From NCBI RefSeq assembly GCF_901933205.1, contig NC_044600.1, positions 4,440,501 through 4,504,500 of the forward strand: a DNA stretch of 64,000 nucleotides. The letters are read 5' to 3'. Source of the stretch: Camarhynchus parvulus. Its lineage: Eukaryota; Chordata; Aves; Passeriformes; Thraupidae. This document shows positions 44,459 to 57,655 of the stretch, in pieces. The position numbers and the translations under genes are program-made. Under the pieces are notes generated by a model. The model was not told where the DNA came from and made no database searches. It was given only the letters and a program-made list of their open reading frames with translations. The first letter of the stretch is position 1; every line of letters begins with the position of its first letter.

Positions 44459-47400
44459 TTCAGAGCCTTACAGGGGAGCTGTAAACAGCTGAGCAATCCC
44501 GGCGAACAGAGCCCACACAACTGTGCAAAGTAATCCCCAAAAAAATGATGGAAAGGGCAAAAAGAAAACACCAGACTTTCCAAACCACTGAGACCCCAGC
44601 CAGGCTTCAAGGTAAATACTGAAATAAATAAATAGTGCATGATCTGAGAGGCTGAATCTGTACCCATACCCACACTTTGTTGCTCATCCAGTGAAATAAT
44701 AAATACAAGGTGAACTTTTTTCATCCTGCAAACTGTGTCACCTCTGGTGCATTTCTGACGTGACTATTTTTTTTTCTCTGTGGCCATTTTGCAATTTTCT
44801 CTGGGTTTGTTTTGATTGTAAATAGGCACACACATTAGCTAAAGCCAGATAATTTTCTCCTGGCCAGCTTTGCCAGTAAATCACTGAGCTATGTAATTGG
44901 GTTTGTATAAAATTATGCACTGCAAACTTGGGAATAAGTAAAACAGAAACAAAAAGTTGATTTTTGTAAATAGTACCATTTTTTTAACATTCAAAACTTC
45001 TGTTTGACTCAATTTTTCTATTTCCTATCGTGATAATTCTTTAAATCCTGAATGAAAATCCAGCTACAGGATAAATTCAAGCAGAACTGATAATAATTTC
45101 TGGTTTGGCTTGTAGGTGGAGTTGAATACAGTGGTTAACTACAAGCAATATGTTCTGAGGATGATGGTGTTCAGGCAAATACCCCATTTGATTCTGATAA
45201 ATTGGATGCAAGACTTTGACCAGCATGAGAAGAACAGGTGAGAACCCTTGAGACTGATGCAGAAATAATCACTATTTTGATGGTCAGGAAAAATATTGCT
45301 CCAGCAGCACAATAGATCTTCTATTAGAAACTCAAAATACTAATTACAATCTGCCTAAAGACTTATTATAAATGAAGTGGAGATGGAAACATGTTTATAT
45401 TATGGGGAGGCTTATTTGCAGATAAGCAGGAAACCAGTCACACATCTTCACAAACATAATTTTAGCTGTTTTAATTAGCAGGTTTGCTTTGATTTAATTT
45501 AATTCAGCGATTCCTTCTATCTTTCCTGACACATGTGCAAATAAAATGGGCTGACCTGACTCCTGACAGGCCGTTTCCTTTCTCATTTCTGGATTTGTTG
45601 TTGTTGATTCCGGCAGTGTTTGCGGTGCAGTGATGGGGTCAGCCCTTCCTCCCAGCACGGCCACAGATGGAGGGTGGGGATGACAACTCTGCCTCTGAGG
45701 GGGCTTTTTTTCCCCCCAGCTCTGCTGATTCCCGAGGTGCTGGGTGTCAAAGGCCAGCAGGAGTCCCAATAACCTCCAGTTCCCAATTCTATTTAGGGTC
45801 AGAATGACAAAAAATGGAGTTTTCCTTGTGTAGTTGAGGTAAAAGTGAAGCGACCTTTTACTTGCTACAGAGCCAGACCCTGGAAAGAAACCCCACGTGT
45901 GCATCAGCTTTGGGTGGAAAAACAAGCTTTAAAGCTGTCAGAATTCATAGATTTAATGTTTGGAGATTTGGTGGGTTTATTTAAAAGTGAAAGTTGTTAT
46001 TGACAGAATAAGAACGCGTAGTCCAGGCTAAAATCACAACATTAATACGCTGACAAAACCCCAATCTGTGTTGACTTTGTTGAGCTTTTTGTTGGTCTGA
46101 GGGCTTGGAAAGTATTTTTTCTTCTTTCTGTCAGAAAAAACATTGTGAATACGCCAGGTGTTGTTCTCCCCTCCCTCTGCAGTCTCACAGCTCTATGATA
46201 GGTAATTAAAATAATCACTGAAATGTTTCAAAGCTACTGCAGCCTTTACTTGACTTTTAAAATTCCTATTTGAAGAAGAATGTTAAAATTAATTTGTATC
46301 TGGCTCAGCAAAGTGCTCTTTACTTGAGCAATGGACTTTACAACATTGCCAACAAAAAGAATGGAATTAATATTATATTTGCCTTTATCTAGGGTTATTC
46401 TGTTAACTGTTTTATACTGGAAATTAATTTCAATATCACACAGATGCCTACAAGTCTTGAATGCAGCAGTTTTAGCATGCAGCCACAGCTCTCCTAATTC
46501 ATAATCATGGTAAAAATAAGAATTCAAAAGGAACAAAGTTGCCAGGACAATTAAATGATTCTACCCCAAGATAATGGAAGGACAAAGTTTATATTCTTGG
46601 GCTGTAAAATCTGTCAAAGGGAAAAGTGTTATTCAAGAAGTATTGTGTGGTTATTTTGAAAAGAATGGTTATTTTACAAGTTTGTCTTTCTGCTGAGGAA
46701 AAATACTTTGGAGATGTTGGGATAGGAGCATTTTTGATGTGGAAACATTCCTCTGTTTTTCTTCCCTTTCTTTATTTTTTGTATTTTATTTCCCTGCTTC
46801 TGTAGGCCTTTGGAAACCTTGTAATTCATCCTTTCTTGAATTCTTGGTCTATGGGACAGGATTTTATTATTAAAATAAGCTTTCTTGTAATGTATTTTTT
46901 TTTTATCTTTAAAAAACCCTTAATCTTTACAAATGAATGTTTTGTGTCCCTATAAAGGGGATCCTTCTCCCCTTCTTTCCTGACTTGTCCCTCTTTGGGA
47001 TTGGCACTTCCCTGGCATGGGCAGGAGTGGTGGCAAGAAAGGACAAGCTGAGGAATTTTTGGGATAAATGGAATAGATTCAGGCTTTGAAATGACTGATT
47101 AAAAATTGGAAAAACCAGGTAGGATGGAAGGTTTTGTGTCTCCCTTGTTGGTGTGTGGGGAATCCTTGCCTGGTGTGGAAGTCAACTTGTGAATAAAGCA
47201 AATGTTTTTACATGTTTACTTATGGAAATATGAGAGATACCAGGGAACAGGGTGCAAACCAAAAATATCAATAGTGACAAATTCAAATAAGGACTTTTCA
47301 CTATTAAATTTCAAATATACCACTATTTGTGCAAACATTTCCCATTTAGGAAAGAGAGCATAACCTCTGTTTTTGCTCCTTTGCCGACACTTTTAACTCC

Positions 47401-49298
47401 TCCATGAATGTTTCCAAATCCTTTTCTTCTAACCACACACAGGCATGGCAAACAAATTTACAAACGTGGATAAAAATACAACTTAAATTCTCATCTGTGT
47501 CCTTGTGTCAACACAACTCAATCTGACAGTGTGTTTTTGCCAGGTGGAACAAAGAGCAATAAATTAGTTCTGAACATTTATGATCTTGCATTATAAAGAC
47601 TCCAACAGACTGTGTTCAAAATCAATTGTCAGAGTGATGGGGATTAATAACTCTGGTTCTGTAACCTTTTCCATATCTGCAGCCTGGCTAAGGGCACGTT
47701 TCAAGATCTGCTGCCATATTTCATTATTGCAACCTCTGTTTGAAAGACCTTTTTGATGCTTAAAAAAAGGAAACAGATTAGGTTTTAGTAGGGCTGGATG
47801 AATAACTCAGAATTAATAATTCACTCAGTGAATTTTGCCTCTTATTCTGTAGGAAGAAGGGAGAAAAAATAGTTGTCAAAATTTTTCTAGTGACTCATTG
47901 GGCTTTTTTATTAATCAAAGGCAGAAATCAGAATTCAAGCTGTGTTATGTATTTGTGATTGATTAGTCAGGTGATATAGGTTTAATTCCCCAATTAATTG
48001 AGGACAAATACTAGAATAAATTTCATGATTAAATATTTGAGGAGACAGTTTTTAAAAATCCCTTTCCACCTTCACACATGCTTAAAATCAGGTTTGGAAA
48101 GAACTCCTGAAAGTAAAAATCTGAGTGCATGAAAATTATTGGAAAGGAAACATAAATAAGGCAGGAATGTGGCCAAGCCAAGTTTATTACAAGACACAAA
48201 TAAGTTTGAGACTTCCACAAAGTTTCCCATCTTAGCTCCAGCACCTGTTTTGGGAGAAGAGCAATAAATATTGGGATAACTATGGGAGCAAGGTAAATGA
48301 GAGGTTTATTGAATTTCCCTGCCTTCCCAGCCCCTGTGCTGTGTTTTATGGCAGTGAAGTGTTTGATGTGAGTGAAACCCTGTGAAGAATCGGCACCTTT
48401 GGGCTCTCTCTGCCTCCCAGCCGGAACCTTTGCATCCCACCCTGTCTTCTCCTGCATTTTCGCGCACTTTACTTTGCTTTCTTCCTAAATAGAGATAAAA
48501 CAGTTAAATATTTCCCAGGCAAATGCCCACATGTGATCTGCAGGGCCGTGCATACCATCAAACTGTCATTTCCTTCGATTAACCTCCTCCTGACCTCCCT
48601 GCCCCGGGCGCTTTCCCAGCCCCTTCCTCCTCCACTCCAGCCTGGTGCTCTCTCAGGTGAGTGCCTCTGTCACCCAGGAGCTGGACACGCTCCTGGAGAA
48701 CCCAGGGGAGATGCTGGGATGGAAAACCGGGCAGAATTTGCCCCAAATTGCACAGCCCGGAGCTGGGTGTGTCCGGATGTGCAAAGGAAGCGCGGCTCGG
48801 ATGAGAGCAGGTGAAGAAACTTGAATTCTAAGAGTGTCTATAAAGTGTTTTATGAATATTGTGAAAGATTTAAGCTCATAAAAGGTTCATGACTGAGATC
48901 TACAGGACTTTTCTGTTGTAACTCCTTCATGTTCTCAGGAAGAACCAGTTTGTGAACAGTTTGCCAGTTTTTGAGAATAAAATCAGGACCAGGAGAGGAT
49001 CAGAGTTAATCAGACACCTCCCTACAGCAACAGTTTGGAAATTGTCAGGGCCATCTATTTCATCATTTTGAAGCCCAACAGATTAGAGTTTAATCTCAAT
49101 TTTTATCTACAGATAGCAAGAAAATGAAAATTAGGAAGCCCAGAAGAAATGAAACATTTTAAAATTATTCATCCCTACAAAAATTTCAGTTACTCCAAAC
49201 TGATCTTTCATTACCTGGTGGTTTGCAAGAAATGCTGACCAAGTTTGTGTCAGCTTGGGACAATTTTATTTTATTTTTTGGTCTTGAAATTCCTCTAG
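44459..49298. other. AT-rich intergenic DNA with one exon-like segment
   Basis: Low-GC non-coding sequence. Apart from the exon-like stretch at 45116-45237, I see no gene, no recognisable transposon and no notable repeat. Confidence 0.5.
45116..45237 (+). other. Exon-like segment (unidentified), possible LRR-cap-like translation
   Basis: 122 nt lie between an acceptor-like GGTTTGGCTTGTAG and a donor-like AACAG|GTGAGA. Only one frame is open, giving 40 codons plus 2 nt (phase 0 in, phase 2 out). The translation contains NYKQYVLRM followed by IPHLILINWM and QHEKN, which loosely resembles the capping motif that ends leucine-rich repeat domains (YxxYVLxxLPxLxxLD...ER). I do not recognise the gene, no upstream LRR exon was found in the window, and a 40-codon opening can occur by chance. 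Confidence 0.2.
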
Positions 49299-49464
49299 AG
49301 AGAACAATATGGAACTGAGATATTATGAATCCAGTCAGGTCATACTTTGGGCTGATAGCAGAGAAAGCAAAGCCTACACCACCCATAACTTCTGCTTCTG
49401 GAATAAAATATATTTTGGGATGGTAACAAAGGCCATGTATGGTAAAGGATCCCTTCATCCCAAG
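49299..49464 (+). other. Exon-like segment (unidentified)
   Basis: 166 nt lie between a pyrimidine-rich acceptor (GAAATTCCTCTAG) and a strong donor-like CCCAAG|GTAAGC. If joined to the 45.1 kb segment, its first base completes the split codon and 55 codons then stay open to the donor. The translation (MELRYYESSQVILWADSRES near its start, ending near KGSLHPK) matches no family I know. It could be an exon of a lineage-specific gene or lncRNA, or chance. Confidence 0.17.
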
Positions 49465-52242
49465 GTAAGCTGGTACAGTGGCACAAGCTGAAACTAAGCA
49501 CTTTGGTTCTAGGCTTAATTTGACTGTTAAATCTCACTTTTTTTGCTGAGAGATTAAAAATGTGCTGTCAGAAGCCTCAGCATCACATCAATTCCTATGG
49601 ATGAGGATGGTTTATCCCTTAAATCAGTCTGTGGTGTAGTAAATAGGCCAGAAAATTCCTCACCATTTCATAACCAGGCATAATTTACAGATCTTACAGG
49701 ATTTTTGTAGATAGAGAACCCTGGAAATGTTTAGTTGGAAAAGACCTTTAAGACCATCAAGTCCCTTTTTTTGCTGAATACAACTTTTTTCCCTTTTTTT
49801 TTTTATTATCCCATTAACACTTAAAGAACAGAGTCTAAGTGTGCAGCATTCCACGATTTCTGCTCAACCCCTGAGATCATGAAACCTGTTGGAAAACAGT
49901 TTTAAAGCAAGAAAAAATTGCAGTGTAAGATTCCTGTGCAAACTCTGGATCCATTCCTTCTGCCAAGAGTTTATAATCTATTTTTTTAAGTTTTTATTCA
50001 TGCTGGCTTTTGTTTTTCCCCCATTCCAATGGGAATGTTACATTTATAAATCAAGTGGAAGCAGATATTGCAGATGTACAGTGGGGATGTTGGTGAGAAT
50101 TTCCAGCATGGCATGGTTGGTGGACCAAGTTCCTGCACTGGTGGGAACTGGTGTGACTGGTCCAACTCTGCTTTAATTAATACCTAAAAATTAAATCATT
50201 CTATAATTCCGCAAGGATTATTAAAAAACCCCACTTTTGGAGTAAATGTGACCTGTTATTGTCCATATTGAGGTTTTTCCAAATGATTCTCCAGGAAAAA
50301 AACCCCAATATTTTCTGTGCAATCCTCCCCCAAACCAATCTGCAGTGACGGGGCTGTACTCACCTGCTGGAGTGGAGAATTTAAATGGAAGAACAAAAAG
50401 AAACTGAAATTGCCTTAGGGATTGAGGTCAGGTGAAGGTTAATCAAAGGAAATGACGGTAAAATGGCATTCGGGGCTCTTGGTACATTTTTAATCATTCC
50501 TCTCCCTGTCGCTCATAAAAGACACAAAAGATGTCCAACTTTTTGCCATTGTATTTAGTTAAGGATGGCTTCTATTTTTGTCTCTTGATTGTTTTAAAAT
50601 AGCCTTTCTTTTTGATTTCTCTCGTAGATTTAGCTCCTGAAAACTGGCATTGCAGTGCCTTCAAGATGTGTGTGGGAAATTGGGAATGTGTGTGTGGGGG
50701 GAAGAAGAATGTTAAGAAAAGGGAGTAATTTTCCCCAGAATATCTCTCATTTTAACTTCTCTTTCTCAAGTGATAGATTTTGAAGGATTTCTAGAAGTCA
50801 TGAGTTTAGGGAATAAATACTCAGGAAAGCTAAATATTCACATTATTACACAAGTGTCAAGCTAAGTGAAGTTCATGATTGCAACTACTGGAAACAAAAA
50901 TAGTTTCATACTCTGCTATCTACAAGCTATTTTTCTGGCTTTAAATCAAAGTGTTTTTTATTTTTTTTGTAAAAAATATTAGAATAATCTCCACCATTGC
51001 TATGCAAGTGTGAAGTCCTGTCTGAATTTGCAGGCTGTTGGTTTTATTCTGATTTTGTGTAAGTGAAAAGGCCCCATTTGGGAGCTTTTCTTTCCCAAGT
51101 TTGGAGCTGTCACTTCATGCCCGTCACCTCAGATAACTTTGGCATAACTACAACAGGAACAGGAGCAACTTTATGTAACTTATAACTGCCCAAGGCGACT
51201 TTTAAAAAATGTGAGCAATGCATTTTTTTTTTTTTCAACTCTGTTTGTATAGAGTCCCTTCCCCCTGTAACACAAAGGGTCCTAAAAGGGATGGATTAAA
51301 CCCAAATTTAACTGAGGTAGCTTGGTGTAGCAAATGTGTTCTCCCTGCTCTTTTCATCAGGGTTGTGCACTGAGCCCCTTGAATGATGCAGCTGGAGCTG
51401 AGCTTAGGCAGGACCTTGAGCCAAGTTTAGGCAAGACCTTAAGCCTTTGGAGAGGTTTAAAACCATATCCCTGCAGCCCCGTGCAAAGAGTTGCAGGAAA
51501 ATGAGATTTTATGCATATGAGGTGCTCCACACTTTGGGGGAAAAAAAAATGAAATAGTCTGGAAATGATTTCCCTGTGTGTCCATGTGCTGGTGTGGCTG
51601 GGATTGCCACTGGGAATGTGGCACTTTTCCTCCAGATCCCACTTAGCAAGGGCTGCCACATGGATGCCAGATGGGCTCTTTGCCAGGGAGGAGGAGGAGG
51701 AGGAGGGAAAGCCCTGCCCACCCTGCAAACGCTGCTGAGAAAAAGCCTGACAGGCAATTGGTGTAAAAATTGGGGGGAAATGGGAAATATGTATCAAAGT
51801 GGTTGAGCGCAGGTTGGGCTGGGCTGGCTCCCAGGGAAGGGGAGAGGAGCAAGGCTGGGAGCTCCCAGCGACAAGTGCTTGGTTTTGCAGGCACAGAGGG
51901 ATGAGGAACCCGGGGATTTCTGTGCTCCCAGGGTCTGACTGGGGTTTTCTGCTGCTGTAACAAGGCCAGAGCCACTTTTATGGAGGGCATTTTTCAATGC
52001 AGCCTCAGCCTGAGCAGCCAGTGCTGCCCCTGGAACTCCCTGTCTGGAAAAATCTCTATCCTACTAACAGAAACCCAAATGGTTTTTGGCGTGTCTTTGG
52101 CAAAACAGGAATATCTGGTTAAGAAAAAGAACAGAATGTGAAAGAGATCTTTTAAAATGAGAACTGAGTACCTGAGTTGAAGGCAGCATTGACTGCTGAC
52201 AGCTGGAACACTCTTGGAATGAGGGAATGGGATCTTTCCACC
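49465..52242. other. Intergenic; one decayed CR1 fragment
   Basis: AT-rich non-coding sequence. Frames such as 51357-51797 minus (146 codons) and 51643-51990 minus (115 codons) overlap each other in different frames and lack domains. A weak CR1-like end (AAATCATTCTATAATTCC) is seen near 50190-50208. Confidence 0.5.
49710..49765 (-). mobile_element. CR1 LINE 3' end fragment, decayed
   Basis: GTTTAGTTGGAAAAGACCTT then TAAGACCATCAAGTCC matches the reverse complement of the CR1 terminus. The terminal ATTCTATG repeat is degraded. Confidence 0.55.
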
Positions 52243-52332
52243 AGGTCTAGTGGAAGATGCCCCTGCCCATGGCAGGGGAGATGAAACTGGATGAGCTTTA
52301 ATGTCCTTTCCAAACCAAACCATTCTATGATT
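52243..52332 (+). mobile_element. CR1 LINE 3' end fragment
   Basis: Sense-strand CR1 terminus: GGTCTAGTGGAAGATGCCCC, TGCCCATGGCAGGGGAGATG, GATGAGCTTTAATGTCCTTT, CCAAACCAAACCATTCTATG. About 90 bp, 5'-truncated, followed by an A/T-rich tail. Confidence 0.87.
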
Positions 52333-55300
52333 TATTTTTTTTTAAACCAACAACATGACCTCAGAATTTTGCTGAAATCAATACTAAAGAATCATGGCCA
52401 GATCGTATCTCTATTTTTAAAACATCCAATAAAAATATTCAGTGTATTACACCCCTGCATGCCCAGATTATTCAAGTATGGCAAAGATCAAGTTGGTTTG
52501 AGCATTTTTTTGCAAGTTCTGGGATCATCACTCCCTCTCCTGCCCATGGAGCCCATCCTGGATCCGGGCTGCTCTGGGGACAAGAAGTTATGATCTGATT
52601 GTAGCTGGATTAATGGGTTTGAGTGTTTGCCATGTTGTGGGATAAAATTGGAGTATTTAGAGTTTCCCCATGGGTGGAAAGTGGGGTTTGTGGGCAGAAA
52701 GGGGGTCCGGTGTTCAGTCTCAGCTGAAGCTGAGGTGAGGGCAGAGAAGCAGCTGAGCTGAGGGGGAGCTCTGCCCGGTGTCTCACAGTTTTTCAGGCTG
52801 GTTTTAACATCTTGTACTGAATTACCAGCCTGAGAGGGGGGCTCAGGGTGAGGAACCTCACTGGAGCATCAAAGGAATATGATAAAATATGATGGAGGAC
52901 AGCAGCAACTGATGGTTTTGCATTTCCTTTCACTCCCTGTTTCTGGAGAGAAACCTTCCATGCGAGTATTCTCAGGTGATGCCTTGGCTTCTGTTGGAAT
53001 AAATTGCTTGCCTCAGTTTGATCCCTGAGCCTTTTTATAAAAATAATGTGGTTTTGTGCCTTATTAGAAGCACAGTTGAGTCTAAACCCTGGCAGGGCCG
53101 TGCTGGGTGTGAGGGATGAGGGAAGGGCAAGGATGCTGAGTACAGGGGCTCTGGAGGCTGCTGGCAAGCAGAGGGTTTGTCTCTGCTGCTCTCAGCTTTC
53201 CACCTTCATTTTCCAGCCTTCCACCACCAAGATGCAGGGATGTTCAGGAGAAAATTCATGCTGTCTAATTTTAGATGTCCAATTTAGGTTGCTCCTGGCT
53301 GTAACAAAGCACAAGCTCTGCTTGCTGCAAGACCCTTCAGCTGCAGAGTCAGTTTTCCATTTGAGCAGAAAGCGCAGTGGGAGCAGCTCCACGTCTCAGA
53401 CAGGGCTGTTCCCCTCCAGAGCTGTCACCAGGCCACTGGGCTCTCACTGAGCACCCAAATCAGATCCCCTGTGGGGGCAGGACCAGTCATTGCACGACAA
53501 TTTTATTGTTGAGGCAGCTCATTTTATTGGGAAGGTTTCTGTGATAAATCCTCAATGTGAGCAAGGCTTGAAAGAGAAAGGAGTCAAAGCGCTTCTAAGT
53601 GGGAAAGTTTCACAATGGGCTCTGGGTAAAGCTCGGTTTTCACCAGATGCCCAGAAGGGTGGGAATAATCTCCATGATTTCCTGCTGGCTCATCACTTCT
53701 CCTGCTGCTCTGTCCCATTGGCTCTTGCAGCTCTGGATCAGTGAGCAGCAGAAGGCACCAGCTCTGTGCTCAGATTAGCGGAGTTAGGAACCTTGCTGGG
53801 GTTATTTGTTGTATCACCTGAAGTTAATTTAATGCTTCAAATAGAGACAAGACAGTTCTGTGGGAATTTCACCTGAGAATGCCCTGGGAGCAGTCACTCC
53901 CTGCACTCTGGGTGGGATTCCAGACCCACCTAGACCCACCCTGTGCCAGGTGCTCCAGGAGGACCTCCCTGAGCAGGGATTGGCACCAGTGGTGCCTCCA
54001 GCCTCACCCATTACTCTGGGATGGTCTGGAGGAGGGCAGTAACAGCCAGGACATTTCTCTGTGGGTTGGTCTGGAAACAGGAGCTGCCTGGAGGGAGATC
54101 TTTGCAATCAGGGAGGTTCTCCCTTCTCATCATCAGAAATCTGGGAGGGTTGTGGTGGAGAGGCTGAGCCCTGAGAGGCTCTGGACCATTTGCTGAGGCC
54201 ACCTGTGGTTGTGGCTTTATAGAATGTGTCACTATTTCACTCTGGCATCCGTTCAAAGTCCTAATTCTGTGCATCAGTGTCTTTCAGATGAAGAAAGTGA
54301 AATCCTTTCTTGCCCCTGGTGTCTGAGTAAATTGATATCAAATTCTCTAATGAAAAGACAACTGTTGTCAGCAGAGGCAAGCAACAAGAAAATCTGGGAC
54401 AGGAGGTAACTTCATGATGGATTCTACATCCTCAGGGACTTTCTAAGCTCTGAGGATTAATTTTCTATTATATCCACGTGTGGGGCTTCCCTTAAATACA
54501 CTTCCACTAACAACTTAATACTTTTTTCAATTACAGTATCATAAAATGCTACAACTTTTTTTTGACATTCTGCCACTTGGAGGCCAAAGCTTTCACCACT
54601 GTGGCTGTTGTTGCCACCTTTTGCTTTTCTTAAATGAAGCATCTTTTTGCTGCCCACCTGAAACCATGGTTTTGTGGAGAAAAAGGGAAAAAAAAAAGGG
54701 AAAAAAACCCTTTGGGAATTGAACTTCTGCAGGGGTTTGCACTCCATGAGCTTGATCTGCAAGTCCTGATGGACTTAAAAATCCTTCCCACTGGCCTCTT
54801 CCCAATATTTTAGCTCAGTTGCCTCAGTTTACTTTATTATCTTTATTTTTTTTTAGATTTCTTTATATATTCTTTATTTTACCACCTCTATTTTCTGTGC
54901 AGTAACTCTGAGAGTGCTTTCAGACAAAAAAAAAAGGGTATTTTTACTTGTCCACATTCTTGACTGTGTGAGACAAAGCCAGAGCACCAAAGATCCAGAA
55001 TCTCCTGCAGTGCATCAGAATTTCATAGTGCATCTAAAACTGAATTGCTCAGGGTATGAGCCAATGGTTTATCAAGAGGAATAATTTGGATAACTACAGT
55101 TTACAACCTGTTTTAGGAGAGAGGTCAGTGGCTCATTTAGTTTGGAGTTCTCCACCTGGAAGTGTAAGGAGTTGGAGAAGGAAAAATAGAGTGAGGTGTC
55201 TGAAAATGAGCTGAATGCTAAGGAGAGGATCCAGCATTGGTGGGGCTGTGTTCCCTGATGGAACACTGATGGATCAGTGCTGTGGGGCCACTTCTGTGAG

Positions 55301-55679
55301 AACAAGGCTTGAGAGGACTTCTTCACCTGGGAACTCACAGAACCCTTTTGATTTTGTAGGCACTGAGGAGAAAGGATGCCCTGATTTCACAGGACAGCTC
55401 AGAACTCTGTAATTTTAGGAATACTACCCCAGATGTCCCCAGATAAATCAGTATTTTTTATGTTTTTATGATTATAATAACCAAAAATAGATATCCTTAA
55501 TGTAGATACATGATTTTGCAGCAAAATATTACTAAATCAGGACAGGATGGATTGAGAAGCTGGAGGTGATTGTAGAAGGAGCTTGGGCAGATATGGAGAT
55601 TCCCATGGGAGAGCAGAAGGCTCCTGGTGCAGGCACAGGGCAGGCAGGGACCAGGAGCTCTGTCTGTCCCCCAGCCAGG
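52333..55679. other. Intergenic; no gene seen
   Basis: Ordinary non-coding sequence. The longest frame is 134 codons (53046-53450 plus) and overlaps an opposite-strand frame. No transposon is recognised. Confidence 0.55.
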
Positions 55680-55830
55680 ATGGAATCATGGAATGGTTTG
55701 GGTTTGAAGGACCTTAAAATTCATCCAGTTCCACCCCTGTCATGGAGGGACACCTTCCACTGTCCCAGGTTGCTCCAAGCCCTGTCCAACCTGGCCTTGG
55801 ACACTTCCAGGGATGGGGAGCCCACAACCC
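55680..55830 (-). mobile_element. CR1 LINE 3' region
   Basis: Reverse complement of about 150 bp of the CR1 3' region: AATCATGGAATGGTTTGGGT, then CATCCAGTTCCACCCCTGTC, GGAGGGACACCTTCCACTGT, GTTGCTCCAAGCCCTGTCCA, ACCTGGCCTTGGACACTTCC, and AGGGATGGGGAGCCCACAAC. It is the longest and clearest CR1 copy in the window. Confidence 0.92.
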
Positions 55831-57550
55831 AAAGGCTGGGTCAATGGAAGTGTTGGAAAACAGGACTGCCCAGCTGCTCTCCCACGTTTTCTATCTCCTT
55901 CAGTGAGGGAAAGAGGGAAAAGCCTTCCTGACACAATGTTCACAGGGGACACGTCAGCGAGTGTCAGCGCAGGGAACATGAACTGATCCCAGTTAATCTT
56001 CCCTGCTTCCTTCTGCACCTCCATTTTATAAACTGAAATTGGCAGGGAATTATGGCCACAAAACCTGATTTCTGCCTCAGTTCTGCTCCTCGGCACAGAA
56101 CTACCTGACAATTAATATTTGTGTATAGCTTTTGAAATCTGTGACCTTTGGGGAGTTGACAGAGCTATAATATTGGTCTTTGTGTGCTCGCCTGGCTTTT
56201 AAAGTCCCTGCCTGGTGGATGTAAGTTCAGTGGATACAGATCTGAAACTTGATTTCCTCAGTATAGCTGCATTAGCATTCAGCTGTGGGTATGTAAGATA
56301 ATAGTATTAAAAGCAACCTTCCATCCTGTTGTCATGGATGCAGCACAGCCCAATCCTGGGAGCACTACACCACCAGTCTTTGTACAATCTCATTTTTATC
56401 TACAAATTTTGATTTAATTATACCAGAAATTCTGCAGCCTTCTATAATATATGATTTTATTTTCCATTTCAAGCATAAAAATGTAAGAATTGAGCAGCTC
56501 GAGCTCTTTGTCCAGCGCTCTTTTTTTTTTTTTGCATTCCAAGTATCTGTCAGTATTAGTTATGAGACTGTGTGAAATAAGTAGCCATGAAAGATGCCTG
56601 CTTTTATGACAGAATGAGTGGTTTCATGAATTTTAAAGGAGCACATTTGTATTTTCTGTTCTTGAACTACATGGGCTACTCGCAAATATGACAGAAGATA
56701 ATTGTTTGAGGAATTATGATGCCTTTCAAGATTTTGCGGGATATTACTATTTTCATAATCTTTCATTTATCAGCTTCTGCTGCCTTGATTTATTTATGGG
56801 TGTAATTTGGAAATTAAAGTACTCCCACTCTGGCAGCAAAGGTACATGTTTGCCTGGCGTGGCTGGTGCTCCCTCCCCTTGGCAAAGATAATGAATGTGC
56901 TAATTTTTGTGTCAGACACCCGAGGAAGGCGTCAGGGCTGGGGGCAGCCAGGTGTGATCCCGGCCCACGTGAGCCACGAGGGGAAAGCCTGGAGCCCTGG
57001 GATGAGCGGGGATTTCAATCTCCAGCAGCACCCATGGCACCAGGCAGAGCGTGTGCTGCGTTTGTCAGGGTTTAAATGAAGTTTATCATGGTTTAAATGA
57101 AGGCATTGTTAGCAGGGATTTGGTGTGAGCGAGTAGAGGCTTCGAGCCTTTAATTGACTCAGGAAATCTTTTTAGTTGTGATTAGAGGGACAGATACTCA
57201 GCTGGTGAGGACTGATGGTGCTCCACTGAATCAATTTTCATACCCTGTCTGGAGTCAATGGAGCAGGGCTCATTTATAACCCTGTACCTGGCCTGTTTTT
57301 ATAAAAAAACCATTCCAAGCCTGGTATCTGAGGGGTACAGTAACCTTTTATCAGGAAGCTGCTTGGCTCAATTTAAAAAAAATTCATCAAAATCAGGGGT
57401 AAAATCCTTGGGCGAAAAATTCAGTGGCATGAGCTATTTCCATTTGGTTGGGAATTTAAGTGTGGAGACCTATGGCTGTGTCCTATTTGCTTGAAAGCTC
57501 AGTGATGGATCTGCCATACTTTCATATTTAGCATAAGGTTGTCTTCTTAA
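55831..57550. other. Intergenic; no gene seen
   Basis: Non-coding. The stretch 56110-56480 is AT-rich and repeat-free. A near-duplicated GGTTTAAATGAAG lies at about 57069 and 57090. No coding evidence. Confidence 0.5.
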
Positions 57551-57655
57551 AGACTAAAATGAAGCATCTCTATATCTATATGAAGCATCTCTATATCTGT
57601 ATGAAGCATCTCCATATGAAGCATCTTTTAAAGACTAAATGAAGCATCTCCATAC
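57551..57655. repeat. Short tandem repeat, ATGAAGCATCT units
   Basis: Five copies of ATGAAGCATCT are spaced irregularly (about 15-30 bp) with CTATATCTATAT-type spacers. The preceding AAAGACTAAA is also duplicated around the array, as if a larger unit was copied. Confidence 0.85.

Noticed and set aside
50190..50208. Additional CR1 3' end (AAATCATTCTATAATTCC)
   Set aside because: Only about 18 bp resemble the CR1 terminus and the upstream sequence does not follow the family, so it is too weak to call.
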